Part shown: piece by piece, positions 34,104 to 41,523 of the stretch
Layout of the letters: each line of letters opens with the position of its first letter
Position numbering within the stretch: the first letter of the stretch is position 1
NCBI GenBank assembly: GCA_045643885.1
Contig: JAZRFY010000004.1
Location: 40,375-104,374 of the forward strand
Direction: 5' to 3'
DNA from: RGIG4608 sp045643885
GTDB taxonomy: Bacteria > Bacillota > Clostridia > Oscillospirales > CAG-272
Length of the DNA: 64,000 nt
The notes under the pieces: model-generated
What the model saw: only the letters and a program-made list of their open reading frames with translations
Databases searched by the model: none
What the model was told of the DNA's origin: nothing
Translations under genes and position numbers: made by a program

Positions 34104-34766
34104 TTATTCAAGATGAAGCTCATCTGCGTCCAAAAACGCGTGAGTGTTAAGTGAATTGTCGGTGGGGATGAGTCTTTCAGCACCACAGTCGCGACATTTC
34201 ACAAGAACGCCGTTTCTCGTGACCTCATAGCCGTATTTTTCTTCGTCTATTTCGTTTGAGTGCTCGCAACGGCAAAATATCTTGTTTTCAGCTTCAAGCT
34301 CGGAAAGAACGAAAATAACGCTCTGAGCCTGCTCTGAGTCGAGAGCCTCGTCCTGATCATCCTCGTTAGCTCTCTTGAAAACGGAAAGATCCTCAATGCC
34401 GTGCTCCTCCATAAGCTTCATAAGCTCATATTCACCCTTGGCAAGATTAGCCTTCACATGCTCCATCTCACCGAGATAGCAAACGTTCATATCGGAATAT
34501 GGACACTGCAAAAAGAATTCGTCCTTCCCAAAGAACACCTTAGGACTGAGCAAAAAGCTGTGAGGCGTGGGACAAGTAATGCAAGGCACGGAAAGTCTTA
34601 TCTTGCCGTCATTTTGCTTGACCATAGTCATCTCACTGCCGCCGCAATTGCATTTGAGCTTGATCATAGGAGCTGCAAGAGCAAAAATGTCCACCATGCT
34701 CATAACACCTGCACCGCAGGCAGGACAACGGTATGCTATTGTTGTTTGTTTTTTTTCAAGTACCAT
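34104..34766 (-). CDS. Multi-cysteine zinc-binding protein, unknown function
   Basis: A 220-residue soluble protein with several zinc-knuckle-like pairs: CPAC near residue 14, CNCGG near 39, CITC near 62, CRCEH near 165 and CRDC near 192. The middle (about 105-155) is acidic and helical. I do not recognise the family. It lies downstream of the parvulin-type foldase gene in the same direction, with a hairpin between them, so it may be co-expressed at a lower level. No clear upstream promoter of its own was seen. Confidence 0.8.
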   Translation of the reverse strand: MVLEKKQTTIAYRCPACGAGVMSMVDIFALAAPMIKLKCNCGGSEMTMVKQNDGKIRLSVPCITCPTPHSFLLSPKVFFGKDEFFLQCPYSDMNVCYLGEMEHVKANLAKGEYELMKLMEEHGIEDLSVFKRANEDDQDEALDSEQAQSVIFVLSELEAENKIFCRCEHSNEIDEEKYGYEVTRNGVLVKCRDCGAERLIPTDNSLNTHAFLDADELHLE

Positions 34767-34781
34767 AATATTACCTTACCA

Positions 34782-34808
34782 AAATGGCACGGACGAGCCG
34801 TGCCATTT
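34782..34808 (-). terminator. Hairpin between foldase and zinc-protein genes
   Basis: Perfect 11-bp stem AAATGGCACGG / CCGTGCCATTT (34782-34792 with 34798-34808). On the minus strand only a four-T tail follows, so termination is probably partial. Confidence 0.65.
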
Positions 34809-34822
34809 ATTAATTATTGATA

Positions 34823-36925
34823 TTACTGATGGAAGAAGTCAACCAAAAGGTCTGTGTTTACGTCAACTGCATGGTTGAGTTCAGCTTCCCAATCGGCATA
34901 GTTCTGGTTAGCAGCTGCAAGGTGTGCAAGGTATTCCCAAGTAGCTTCTTCACCTTCGCCACCGTAGTACATGATGTGCCAGCCGTAGCTTGTTTCTACA
35001 AGACCGATCTCACCAACCTTTTCAGCGGAGAAGAGCCAATCCTCGAATTCAGCAACCATCTTGCCTGTGTATACGTCCTCATAGAACACACTGGAGTCAG
35101 CTGTCTTGCCTGTTGCATATTCCTCGAAGAGTTCCTTTGTTACAACGCCGTCAACAGCCTTGGACTTAAGTTCTTCATAAACAGCAACTGCAGCAACCTT
35201 TGCCTCATCGCTTGTCTTGAATGTTGTAGCTGTGTTTGTTGTGATAGAGGAGTCAACCTGGTAAAGGATGTGACCAACGTCACGAACCTTAGCTTCTTCT
35301 CTGTGAGCAGCTTCTGTTACGAAGAATGCAGAGTATGCATAGTGACCTGTCTTGCTTGTGTTAGCAATTTCGTCCTTTGCATCGTTAAGGGACTTCTTGA
35401 GAGTCTCGATAGAAGCCTTGATTTCGTCAGCATCGTTTTCTTCGTCCTTGAGCATATCCTCATAGATTTCGATAGCCTTTTCGATGCTACCCTTGTTGGA
35501 TTCCATTGTGTTCTCTGTCCAAACGTCACCAACCTGTGCGTTTGTACCCTGAACCTCGTAAGGCTTGTATTCAACACCGTACTCAGCCTTTACGCCACCG
35601 AAGAGCTTCTGACCAAGACTGGATGTGATAGAGAATGTTGTTGTCTGTGTTGCAGATGTGAGAGTAGATGTGAGCTTTGTGATCACAGTTGCAGGAAGTG
35701 TGCCCTGCTGCTTTTCCCACTCTGTTGCGTTTTCGTTTTCAACCTTTTCAGCCTCGATGTCTGTCTTGCCTGCAAGAACTGCCTCGATAACCTGATTCTT
35801 GATTGTTGCCTTGAACTGAGCAAGCTCGTCGTCTGTGGGCTTGCTTTCACCAAGCTTGGAAAGGATTGCATCGTAAGCTGCATCGAAAGCATCGCTGTAT
35901 TCGCTTTCAACGATGATTGCCTTGAATTCTTCAGCTGTCTTTGCATTACCGAGCTTGTTGATGATCTCCATATCGATAGCCTTCTGAGCTTCGTTTGCAG
36001 CCTTAGCAGCCTCAGCAGCAGCATATGCTGTCTGGTAAGCCTTGCTGTTTGCACCGCCTACGTAGTCTTCAGCATTGGGAGCATCTGTCTTATTTGTTTC
36101 AGCAGCAGTCTTTGCAGCCTTATAAGCCTTGCTCTCTTCGCCGCCCTCATAGTCTTCAGCTACAGGGAATTCAACTGTTTCGGGGTTGGAAACTGTGTAT
36201 ACAAGGTAACCTGCTGTGAAGAATGAACCGATATTGTCAAGGAAGAATTCTTCCTTTTCTTCGGCAGTCATGTTGTCATAGTATCTGTCGTAAACGATTG
36301 TTGCATAGTCACTTGCAAGGTGTTCCAAAACGAGACAATTCTTAAGATCGTTTTCGTTCATGTTTGCACCGTAGTAAGCGCTAATGTAAACGGGGAGTGT
36401 TGTATTGTTCTTCTTTGCAGTCTCTTCAAGTGTTGCGATAGAGGACTCTGCATATTCCTCAGCTTCTGCCTGAAGCTCAGCAAAGTTTACCTTGCTGTCA
36501 GCCTTAGCAGCTTCACAAAGGTTGAGAATTCTTGCAACGTGAGCCTCAGCCTTTTCAACGAAGAGGTCTGCATATGTCTTGCCTGTAAGTGCGTCATACA
36601 CCTGCTCGTCATAAGCAACGTTGGGGTTGAATGGGCCTAAGCCGTACTGAAGGAAGAGCTGGTAGTAGTCACCGTATGTGTTGTACATTTCTTCCATGTA
36701 CTCACCGTTGTACCAGTTCTGAAGAGCAACCTGTGCAAAGTAGTCGATCATTGCACCGTTGATCTCGAAGTTATCTGATGATGCGCCGTTTGTCATTCTG
36801 GCAAAAAGACCAGTTGATGAAACGAGCGTGAACGCAAATGCAACCAAAATCACTACGGAAACAACAGTAGCAATAAGAGAAGCCTTGGTCATTTTCTTTT
36901 TATTTGCGGGTTTAACCTGTGCCAT
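34823..36925 (-). CDS. Large membrane-anchored parvulin-type foldase (PpiC/SurA-like)
   Basis: A 700-residue protein: basic N-terminus, one membrane helix (about 15-38), a long helical SurA-like chaperone region, and a C-terminal parvulin rotamase domain. The rotamase is recognisable by VRDVGHIL near residue 568 and GEIGLVETSYGWHIMYY near 645. It is expected to fold secreted proteins outside the membrane, as PrsA does, but is anchored by a helix rather than a lipid and is about twice PrsA length. An internal 29-residue duplication (EDYxGGxxSKAY at 257 and 286) and a Thr/Ser-rich stretch extend it. AAGGAG precedes the start. Confidence 0.88.
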   Translation of the reverse strand: MAQVKPANKKKMTKASLIATVVSVVILVAFAFTLVSSTGLFARMTNGASSDNFEINGAMIDYFAQVALQNWYNGEYMEEMYNTYGDYYQLFLQYGLGPFNPNVAYDEQVYDALTGKTYADLFVEKAEAHVARILNLCEAAKADSKVNFAELQAEAEEYAESSIATLEETAKKNNTTLPVYISAYYGANMNENDLKNCLVLEHLASDYATIVYDRYYDNMTAEEKEEFFLDNIGSFFTAGYLVYTVSNPETVEFPVAEDYEGGEESKAYKAAKTAAETNKTDAPNAEDYVGGANSKAYQTAYAAAEAAKAANEAQKAIDMEIINKLGNAKTAEEFKAIIVESEYSDAFDAAYDAILSKLGESKPTDDELAQFKATIKNQVIEAVLAGKTDIEAEKVENENATEWEKQQGTLPATVITKLTSTLTSATQTTTFSITSSLGQKLFGGVKAEYGVEYKPYEVQGTNAQVGDVWTENTMESNKGSIEKAIEIYEDMLKDEENDADEIKASIETLKKSLNDAKDEIANTSKTGHYAYSAFFVTEAAHREEAKVRDVGHILYQVDSSITTNTATTFKTSDEAKVAAVAVYEELKSKAVDGVVTKELFEEYATGKTADSSVFYEDVYTGKMVAEFEDWLFSAEKVGEIGLVETSYGWHIMYYGGEGEEATWEYLAHLAAANQNYADWEAELNHAVDVNTDLLVDFFHQ

Positions 36926-36996
36926 TGTATTTATATCTCCTTTTTAGGCATTAATAGAGTTATTATATATTTATAATATTATTGCATTTTGAATTA

Positions 36997-37066
36997 ATTA
37001 TGAACAATGTGTGAATTGTGCCCTGCAACGACAATTTTCTCATGAATTTATCACACGTTCATAATT
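36997..37066. repeat. Inverted repeat spanning the end of the RNase J gene
   Basis: AATTATGAAC-AAT-GTGTGA (36997-37015) pairs with TCACACGTTCATAATT (37051-37066) except for a three-base bulge. A smaller inner ACAATT/AATTGT pairing is also possible. The right arm encodes the last codons and stop of RNase J, and no T-run follows. Possible RNA-end stabiliser or regulator site in the foldase promoter region. Confidence 0.5.
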
Positions 37067-39051
37067 ATCGGTAACACCATCGGTCTGCGCTTTGTCTTTG
37101 CGTAGAGGTACTTGGATATATCCTCCTTCAATTTTGTCTTGAGGGCAACTCTGTCAACCATTCTTGAATGGTCAAGATAGTGCTCTATCGACTCAACTGC
37201 AACCTCTCTTATCTCATCCATAAGCTCCTCGGCTTCTCTTACGTAAACGAATCCTCGGGAAACCACGTCAGGGCCCGAAATAAGAAGTCTTGCGTGAAGG
37301 TCAACTCCTGCAACCACAACGATAAGACCGTCTTGGGAAAGATGACGTCTATCGCGAAGAACGATGTTTCCAACCTCGCCGATACTGTTACCGCTTATAA
37401 GAGTCTTACCCGCGGGAACGCTACCTGTAAATCTTGCTCCCGTAGCCGTAATTTCAAGCACCTTTCCAATGTCGGAAACGAAGATATCTCTTTCCGCCAT
37501 ACCCATTTCAAGAGCCAATTTCTTGTTGGCATCAAGATGACGGTACTCACCGTGAACGGGCATAAAATATCTCGGCTTTAAAAGAGCTTGCATGAGCTTG
37601 AGCTCCTCTTGACACGCGTGTCCTGAAACGTGAACGCTGACAAGCGCATCGTTAAGCACCGTCACACCGTTCTTCATAAGCTCGTTGATGATTCTGCTTA
37701 TAAGCTTTTCGTTGCCAGGAATGGGACTTGAAGAAAGAATGACAACGTCGTGTCTTCCAAGCGTCACCTGATTATGGTCGGAGAATGCCATTCTGTAAAG
37801 TGCGCTCATGGGTTCACCTTGAGAGCCGGTGGTGATGATGGTTATCTCCTCAGGTCTGAATCTCTTGATCTCGGAGATGTCAACCAAAACGCCCTCTGGG
37901 ATCTCCATATAACCAAGCTCGGTTGCCGCGCCGACAACGTTGAGCATGCTTCTGCCTGTGATGGCAACTCTTCTTCCGTGACGCGCGCTCGTATCGATGA
38001 TCTGCTGCACTCTGTGAACGTTCGAGGAGAAGGTCGCGATAACGATTCTCTTGTCGTTTTGAGTGGAGAATATATATTCGAGTGATTTTCCGACCTTGCG
38101 CTCACTGGGTGTGTAGCCGGGACGCTCAGCGTTAGTGCTTTCGCACATGAGAAGCTCGATTCCCTCCTTACCAAGCTCACCGAGTCTTGTAATATCCATA
38201 ACCTCTCCGTCAACGGGAGTAAGGTCGAGCTTGAAGTCACCTGTGTGGAAGAGCTTGCCTACGGGAGTATCGATGCAAAGCGCACACGCGTCGGCAATGG
38301 AGTGGTTAACGTGAACGAATTCAACGGCAAAATTTGTGCCGATCTTTACTGTTTCACCTGCACTCACGACCTTGAGCATCGCATCAAAGGGGAGCTTGTG
38401 CTCGGCAAGCTTGTTCTTTATGATACCAAGTGTCAAAAGAGTGCCGTAAACAGGAACGTTCACCTCTCTCAAAAGATATGGTATACCACCGATATGGTCC
38501 TCGTGACCGTGAGTGAGCACGATGGCACGAACCTTGTCGGCATTGTCGCGAAGATAGGTGAAATCGGGGATAACAAGGTCAACGCCGAGCATATCCTCAT
38601 CGGGAAATCCAAAGCCGCAGTCAACAACTATGATATCATCACCGCATTCAATGGCAGTGATGTTCTTTCCTACCTCGCCAAGACCGCCAAGCGGAATAAT
38701 TCTCACCTTAGCATCGATATCTCTTGCAATAACGGGCACAGACTTGTGGCTTTGTTCATCGTAGGCTCTCTTTGAGTGCTTCTTTTCTGCCCTCTTGTCT
38801 GCCTTTTTATCGTGCTTTTTGTCAAATTTCTTTTCCTTGCGCTCGTTATAAGCTCTCTTTTTCTCCTCTTTCTTTTCAACAGGAGATTTTTCAATGCTTT
38901 GCTTGATATCATTTTGAAGCTTTGCAAGCTTTTCTCTGACGTCTTTTTTGTTTGCCTGCTTTTTCTTACCATCCTTTTTTCTCTTGTGGACGGGCGCTTT
39001 TACCTTTTCAGCGCCGGATTCGATATTATTTTTGTTCTTTTCCTTTTTCAT
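37051..39051 (-). CDS. rnj: Ribonuclease J with long basic N-terminal extension
   Basis: A 666-residue RNase J, a metallo-beta-lactamase/beta-CASP nuclease with endo- and 5'-exonuclease activity in mRNA decay. The catalytic domain begins near residue 114, with HGHEDH at 181-186 and NSIGEVG and VSRGFVYVREAE segments towards the C-terminus. The first about 105 residues are an extra Lys/Glu/Arg-rich, probably disordered tail, likely RNA-binding, absent from the shorter Bacillus enzymes. GGAAG precedes the start, and a long leader lies upstream. Confidence 0.95.
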   Translation of the reverse strand: MKKEKNKNNIESGAEKVKAPVHKRKKDGKKKQANKKDVREKLAKLQNDIKQSIEKSPVEKKEEKKRAYNERKEKKFDKKHDKKADKRAEKKHSKRAYDEQSHKSVPVIARDIDAKVRIIPLGGLGEVGKNITAIECGDDIIVVDCGFGFPDEDMLGVDLVIPDFTYLRDNADKVRAIVLTHGHEDHIGGIPYLLREVNVPVYGTLLTLGIIKNKLAEHKLPFDAMLKVVSAGETVKIGTNFAVEFVHVNHSIADACALCIDTPVGKLFHTGDFKLDLTPVDGEVMDITRLGELGKEGIELLMCESTNAERPGYTPSERKVGKSLEYIFSTQNDKRIVIATFSSNVHRVQQIIDTSARHGRRVAITGRSMLNVVGAATELGYMEIPEGVLVDISEIKRFRPEEITIITTGSQGEPMSALYRMAFSDHNQVTLGRHDVVILSSSPIPGNEKLISRIINELMKNGVTVLNDALVSVHVSGHACQEELKLMQALLKPRYFMPVHGEYRHLDANKKLALEMGMAERDIFVSDIGKVLEITATGARFTGSVPAGKTLISGNSIGEVGNIVLRDRRHLSQDGLIVVVAGVDLHARLLISGPDVVSRGFVYVREAEELMDEIREVAVESIEHYLDHSRMVDRVALKTKLKEDISKYLYAKTKRRPMVLPIIMNV

Positions 39052-39271
39052 ATCAAAATCACTTCCTTTCTATATGTAAACGAAATATGTAATCTCAATT
39101 TTGCTGATTTCGCGCAAAAAAGCGCGCAGAGAAGGACCGCATTTTTGATGCGGCTTTTTAAATATTGTGAGCATCTTGATTTTTTTGATATAAGCTCCTC
39201 TGCGGACTAACACGACCACACCGCCCAAGCAAGCTTGAAAAGACGCTCGATTTTTTTACGAACCAATCATT
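39052..39271 (-). promoter_or_regulatory. Structured 220-base leader of RNase J
   Basis: From the predicted start near 39271 to the ATG the transcript has several stems: GCGCG/CGCGC around a T-run (39116-39127 region), CCGCAT/ATGCGG (39138-39154 region), and a GCGG/CCGC stem flanked by AAGCT/AGCTT (39195-39240 region). The minus-strand hairpins lack a terminating T-run. Long leaders cleaved by the enzyme itself are known for RNase E and suspected for RNase J, so autoregulation is a reasonable inference. Confidence 0.42.
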
Positions 39272-39277
39272 ACGTTC

Positions 39278-39306
39278 ATTATAACCGATATTGCTCTGCT
39301 TGTCAA
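39278..39306 (-). promoter_or_regulatory. Promoter of RNase J
   Basis: Minus strand TTGACA (39301-39306), 17-base spacer, TATAAT (39278-39283): full consensus. It is divergent from the AbrB-type gene promoter about 100 bases away; the DNA between them holds no clear motif. Confidence 0.87.
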
Positions 39307-39400
39307 TAGTAAAGAATCGACAGCCTTTGACAGTCACCGATTTTCATCGATTTGTTTTTCGTTTTTTCGTTGAATTTACACTTTCTTCATCTTTTTTCTC

Positions 39401-39429
39401 TTGACTTTTTGTCCTTGTTGGTGTATAAT
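39401..39429 (+). promoter_or_regulatory. Promoter of the AbrB-type gene
   Basis: TTGACT (39401-39406), 17-base spacer, TATAAT (39424-39429). Confidence 0.82.
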
Positions 39430-39441
39430 TGCTAAACGAGA

Positions 39442-39470
39442 AAAGTCAACTCATTTCTAGTAAAGTCAAC
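39442..39470 (+). promoter_or_regulatory. Direct repeat AAAGTCAAC x2, possible autoregulatory site
   Basis: AAAGTCAAC at 39442-39450 and again at 39462-39470, spaced 20 bases (two helical turns) and lying between the predicted transcription start and the AbrB-type start codon. This is a suitable place for autorepression by a dimeric or tetrameric regulator. Confidence 0.5.
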
Positions 39471-39486
39471 CAAAAGGAGAATTTTT

Positions 39487-39732
39487 ATGAAATCAACAGG
39501 AATCACCAGACCCGTAGATGCCCTTGGAAGAATCGTTATTCCAATGGAAATCAGAGAAACATTTGACATAAAAACCAAAGACGTTCTTGATATTTACGTA
39601 GAGGGCGATAAAATCATTTTGAGAAAGCACGGAGAGACATGTGTATTCTGCGACGAGAAGGATGACGTTATCCATTTCGAAGGAAGAAAGCTCTGCAGAG
39701 CCTGCTTGTCCAAGCTTGCTAACTACAACTAA
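39487..39732 (+). CDS. AbrB/SpoVT-family transcriptional regulator with CxxC tail
   Basis: An 81-residue regulator. The swapped-hairpin DNA-binding domain (residues 1-50) shows GITRPVDALGRIVIP. The C-terminal part carries CVFC and CRAC pairs, a probable zinc knuckle, as in clostridial AbrB-like transition-state regulators. AAAGGAG precedes the start. It is monocistronic with its own promoter and terminator, and a direct repeat in its leader may be its own binding site. Confidence 0.92.
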   Translation: MKSTGITRPVDALGRIVIPMEIRETFDIKTKDVLDIYVEGDKIILRKHGETCVFCDEKDDVIHFEGRKLCRACLSKLANYN

Positions 39733-39746
39733 TAATTTGATATTTC

Positions 39747-39780
39747 AAAGACGGAGCCTTGAGCTCCGTCTTTTATTTTT
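39747..39780 (+). terminator. Terminator after the AbrB-type gene
   Basis: Perfect stem AAAGACGGAGC / GCTCCGTCTTT (39747-39757 with 39763-39773), followed by TATTTTT. Confidence 0.92.
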
Positions 39781-39805
39781 TATTAATAAATTCATCCTTT
39801 TACCA

Positions 39806-39834
39806 TTGATTTTTAACAAATTTTGTTGTATAAT
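39806..39834 (+). promoter_or_regulatory. Promoter of the mreD operon
   Basis: TTGATT (39806-39811), 17-base spacer, TATAAT (39829-39834). It probably serves mreD, the CPBP protease and the PBP2 gene. Confidence 0.8.
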
Positions 39835-39895
39835 TCATAATGGAGTATAATGACTATAAAATATATATAGATATATAAAAAGGGGGGGTGGCAAG

Positions 39896-40450
39896 ATGAT
39901 AAGCGCAACACATTATGCAAAAATAAAAGCTATCGCATATAAATGCACCGTCTATTCAATCGTCCTCTTTCTTTTGGCAATTGCCCAGGTGACGTTTTTT
40001 TCAAAAATAAACGTGCTTTCTTCCCCACCCGATCTTATTTTGGGAGCAATATTACTTCTTTGCTTGAAAGAGGAGCACAAGGTGACCGCCATTTGCTCAA
40101 TCGTTTCGGGAATTTTATACTGCTCACTCGGTGGTGTTGAATACCCTGTCTATATAATTTTTTCATTTCTTTGCGGATATATCCTCTGGATCGTGGCAGA
40201 GCGCTCGTTTGGAAAGAATTACCCCTCATACCTTGCTCTTGCTGCATTGGGATTTGGATTGAAGGCACTCTTTAACGTTGCGTACTCATCAATGTTTTCA
40301 AACAACTTTGCTATTTTAGGCACGATCTTGGGCATTGTCATTCCGGAATTCATTTCCTCGATGATATTTTGCTCACTCCCGTACCTTATCTTTTCATTTT
40401 TATTCAAACTTTTAAACAAGAAAAGCAGAAAGGAGCCAACCCAAAAATGA
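39896..40450 (+). CDS. mreD: Rod shape-determining membrane protein MreD
   Basis: A 184-residue protein with about five membrane helices. The PDLILGAILLL segment near residue 45 and overall size fit MreD, which couples MreB to the wall elongation complex. mreB and mreC are not in this window. A run of G (GGGGGGTGG) about eight bases upstream acts as ribosome binding site. The stop overlaps the next start by four bases, and PBP2 follows, supporting an elongasome role. Confidence 0.82.
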   Translation: MISATHYAKIKAIAYKCTVYSIVLFLLAIAQVTFFSKINVLSSPPDLILGAILLLCLKEEHKVTAICSIVSGILYCSLGGVEYPVYIIFSFLCGYILWIVAERSFGKNYPSYLALAALGFGLKALFNVAYSSMFSNNFAILGTILGIVIPEFISSMIFCSLPYLIFSFLFKLLNKKSRKEPTQK

Positions 40451-41490
40451 ATTACGACGATTTTGAAAAAGAACAGGAACCCACCATGTCCATAGAAGAG
40501 GAGAAGGCTCACAAAAGTCACTTTTCGAGAGTCTTTTTTGCACTTCTTGCCTTTGTGGCAGTGTGGCAGTGTGGCACCACCCTTGCTTATATAGGACTTG
40601 AATCAATTGCGCCAAGCCTTGCTTCATCAACCTCGGTCGCACTTATACTCAATGCCATCATTCAGTATCTTGTTGCTTGTCCTGTGCTTTGGTTGATAAT
40701 CAAAAAGCTTGACAAAAGCACCCTGAGTGCCAGAAATATCTCGGGAAAGGAATTTTTTAAATACCTTTCCATCTCCTCCTTCCTCGTATACATGGGAAGC
40801 TATGTGTCACTAATCATTGAGGAGTCACTCAAGGCAAATTTCGGCATCGTTCCCGAAAGCAGCGTAGCATCCGTGCTTGAAGGATCAAGTCTTATCGTAA
40901 GCCTTATCTGTGCAGGAATACTTGCTCCCATCGTTGAGGAGCTGATTTTCAGAAAGCTCCTTATTGACCGTCTTGTTAAATACGGTGAAAAGACCGCGAT
41001 ATTCTTAAGTGCATTCGTTTTTGGTCTTATCCACCTTGGCATCGAGCAAATTTTCTATGCATTCCTTGTCGGCATCGTTCTTTCTTTTGTTTACGTCAAA
41101 ACAGGAAAGATCATTTATTCCATCGCAATACATATGTTCATCAACCTCTTCTACGGTATTTTCTCAAGCTATATCAACCAGATCGTGGATCTTGAAGGAC
41201 TTATGGAATACTTCTCCCAAGAAATCACCGACGTTACTGAGCAGATGAATTTCATCAACCAGTATTCATCCGAGCTTGCTCTTTTGGGAATATACAGTAT
41301 AGTTTTCTATATTCTATTCTTTGCAGGCATTTTCAATTTCAACAAAAATCTCTATAGACTCAACTTCCAAAAGGGCAGCGTTATATTCCCTCGCGGAAAG
41401 GCACTCGACATCGTATTTATGAACGGCGGAGCAATCTTATTTATGACTGCCTGCCTTGCCCTTATGGCATTTTACACCTTTGCTGCTTAG
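40447..41490 (+). CDS. CPBP-family intramembrane metalloprotease
   Basis: A 347-residue membrane protein with the Abi/CPBP (Rce1-like) motifs in order: EELIFRK (EExxxR) near residue 165, FGLIHLG (FxxxH) near 195, and HMFINLFYG (HxxxN) near 230. Relatives cleave membrane proteins or peptides or act in immunity to bacteriocins. A longer frame begins at 40369, but AAAGGAG and the ATGA overlap with mreD point to 40447. Its place between mreD and the PBP2 gene is unusual and suggests a link to wall growth. Confidence 0.88.
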   Translation: MNYDDFEKEQEPTMSIEEEKAHKSHFSRVFFALLAFVAVWQCGTTLAYIGLESIAPSLASSTSVALILNAIIQYLVACPVLWLIIKKLDKSTLSARNISGKEFFKYLSISSFLVYMGSYVSLIIEESLKANFGIVPESSVASVLEGSSLIVSLICAGILAPIVEELIFRKLLIDRLVKYGEKTAIFLSAFVFGLIHLGIEQIFYAFLVGIVLSFVYVKTGKIIYSIAIHMFINLFYGIFSSYINQIVDLEGLMEYFSQEITDVTEQMNFINQYSSELALLGIYSIVFYILFFAGIFNFNKNLYRLNFQKGSVIFPRGKALDIVFMNGGAILFMTACLALMAFYTFAA

Positions 41491-41523
41491 CTAAAAATTC
41501 ATTTGAAAGGAGGATGATCCGCT

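Noticed and set aside
34817..36226. 469-codon plus-strand frame antisense to the foldase gene
   Set aside because: Its translation is unusually Cys- and Leu-rich, has no start context or homology, and mirrors the codon bias of the real minus-strand gene.
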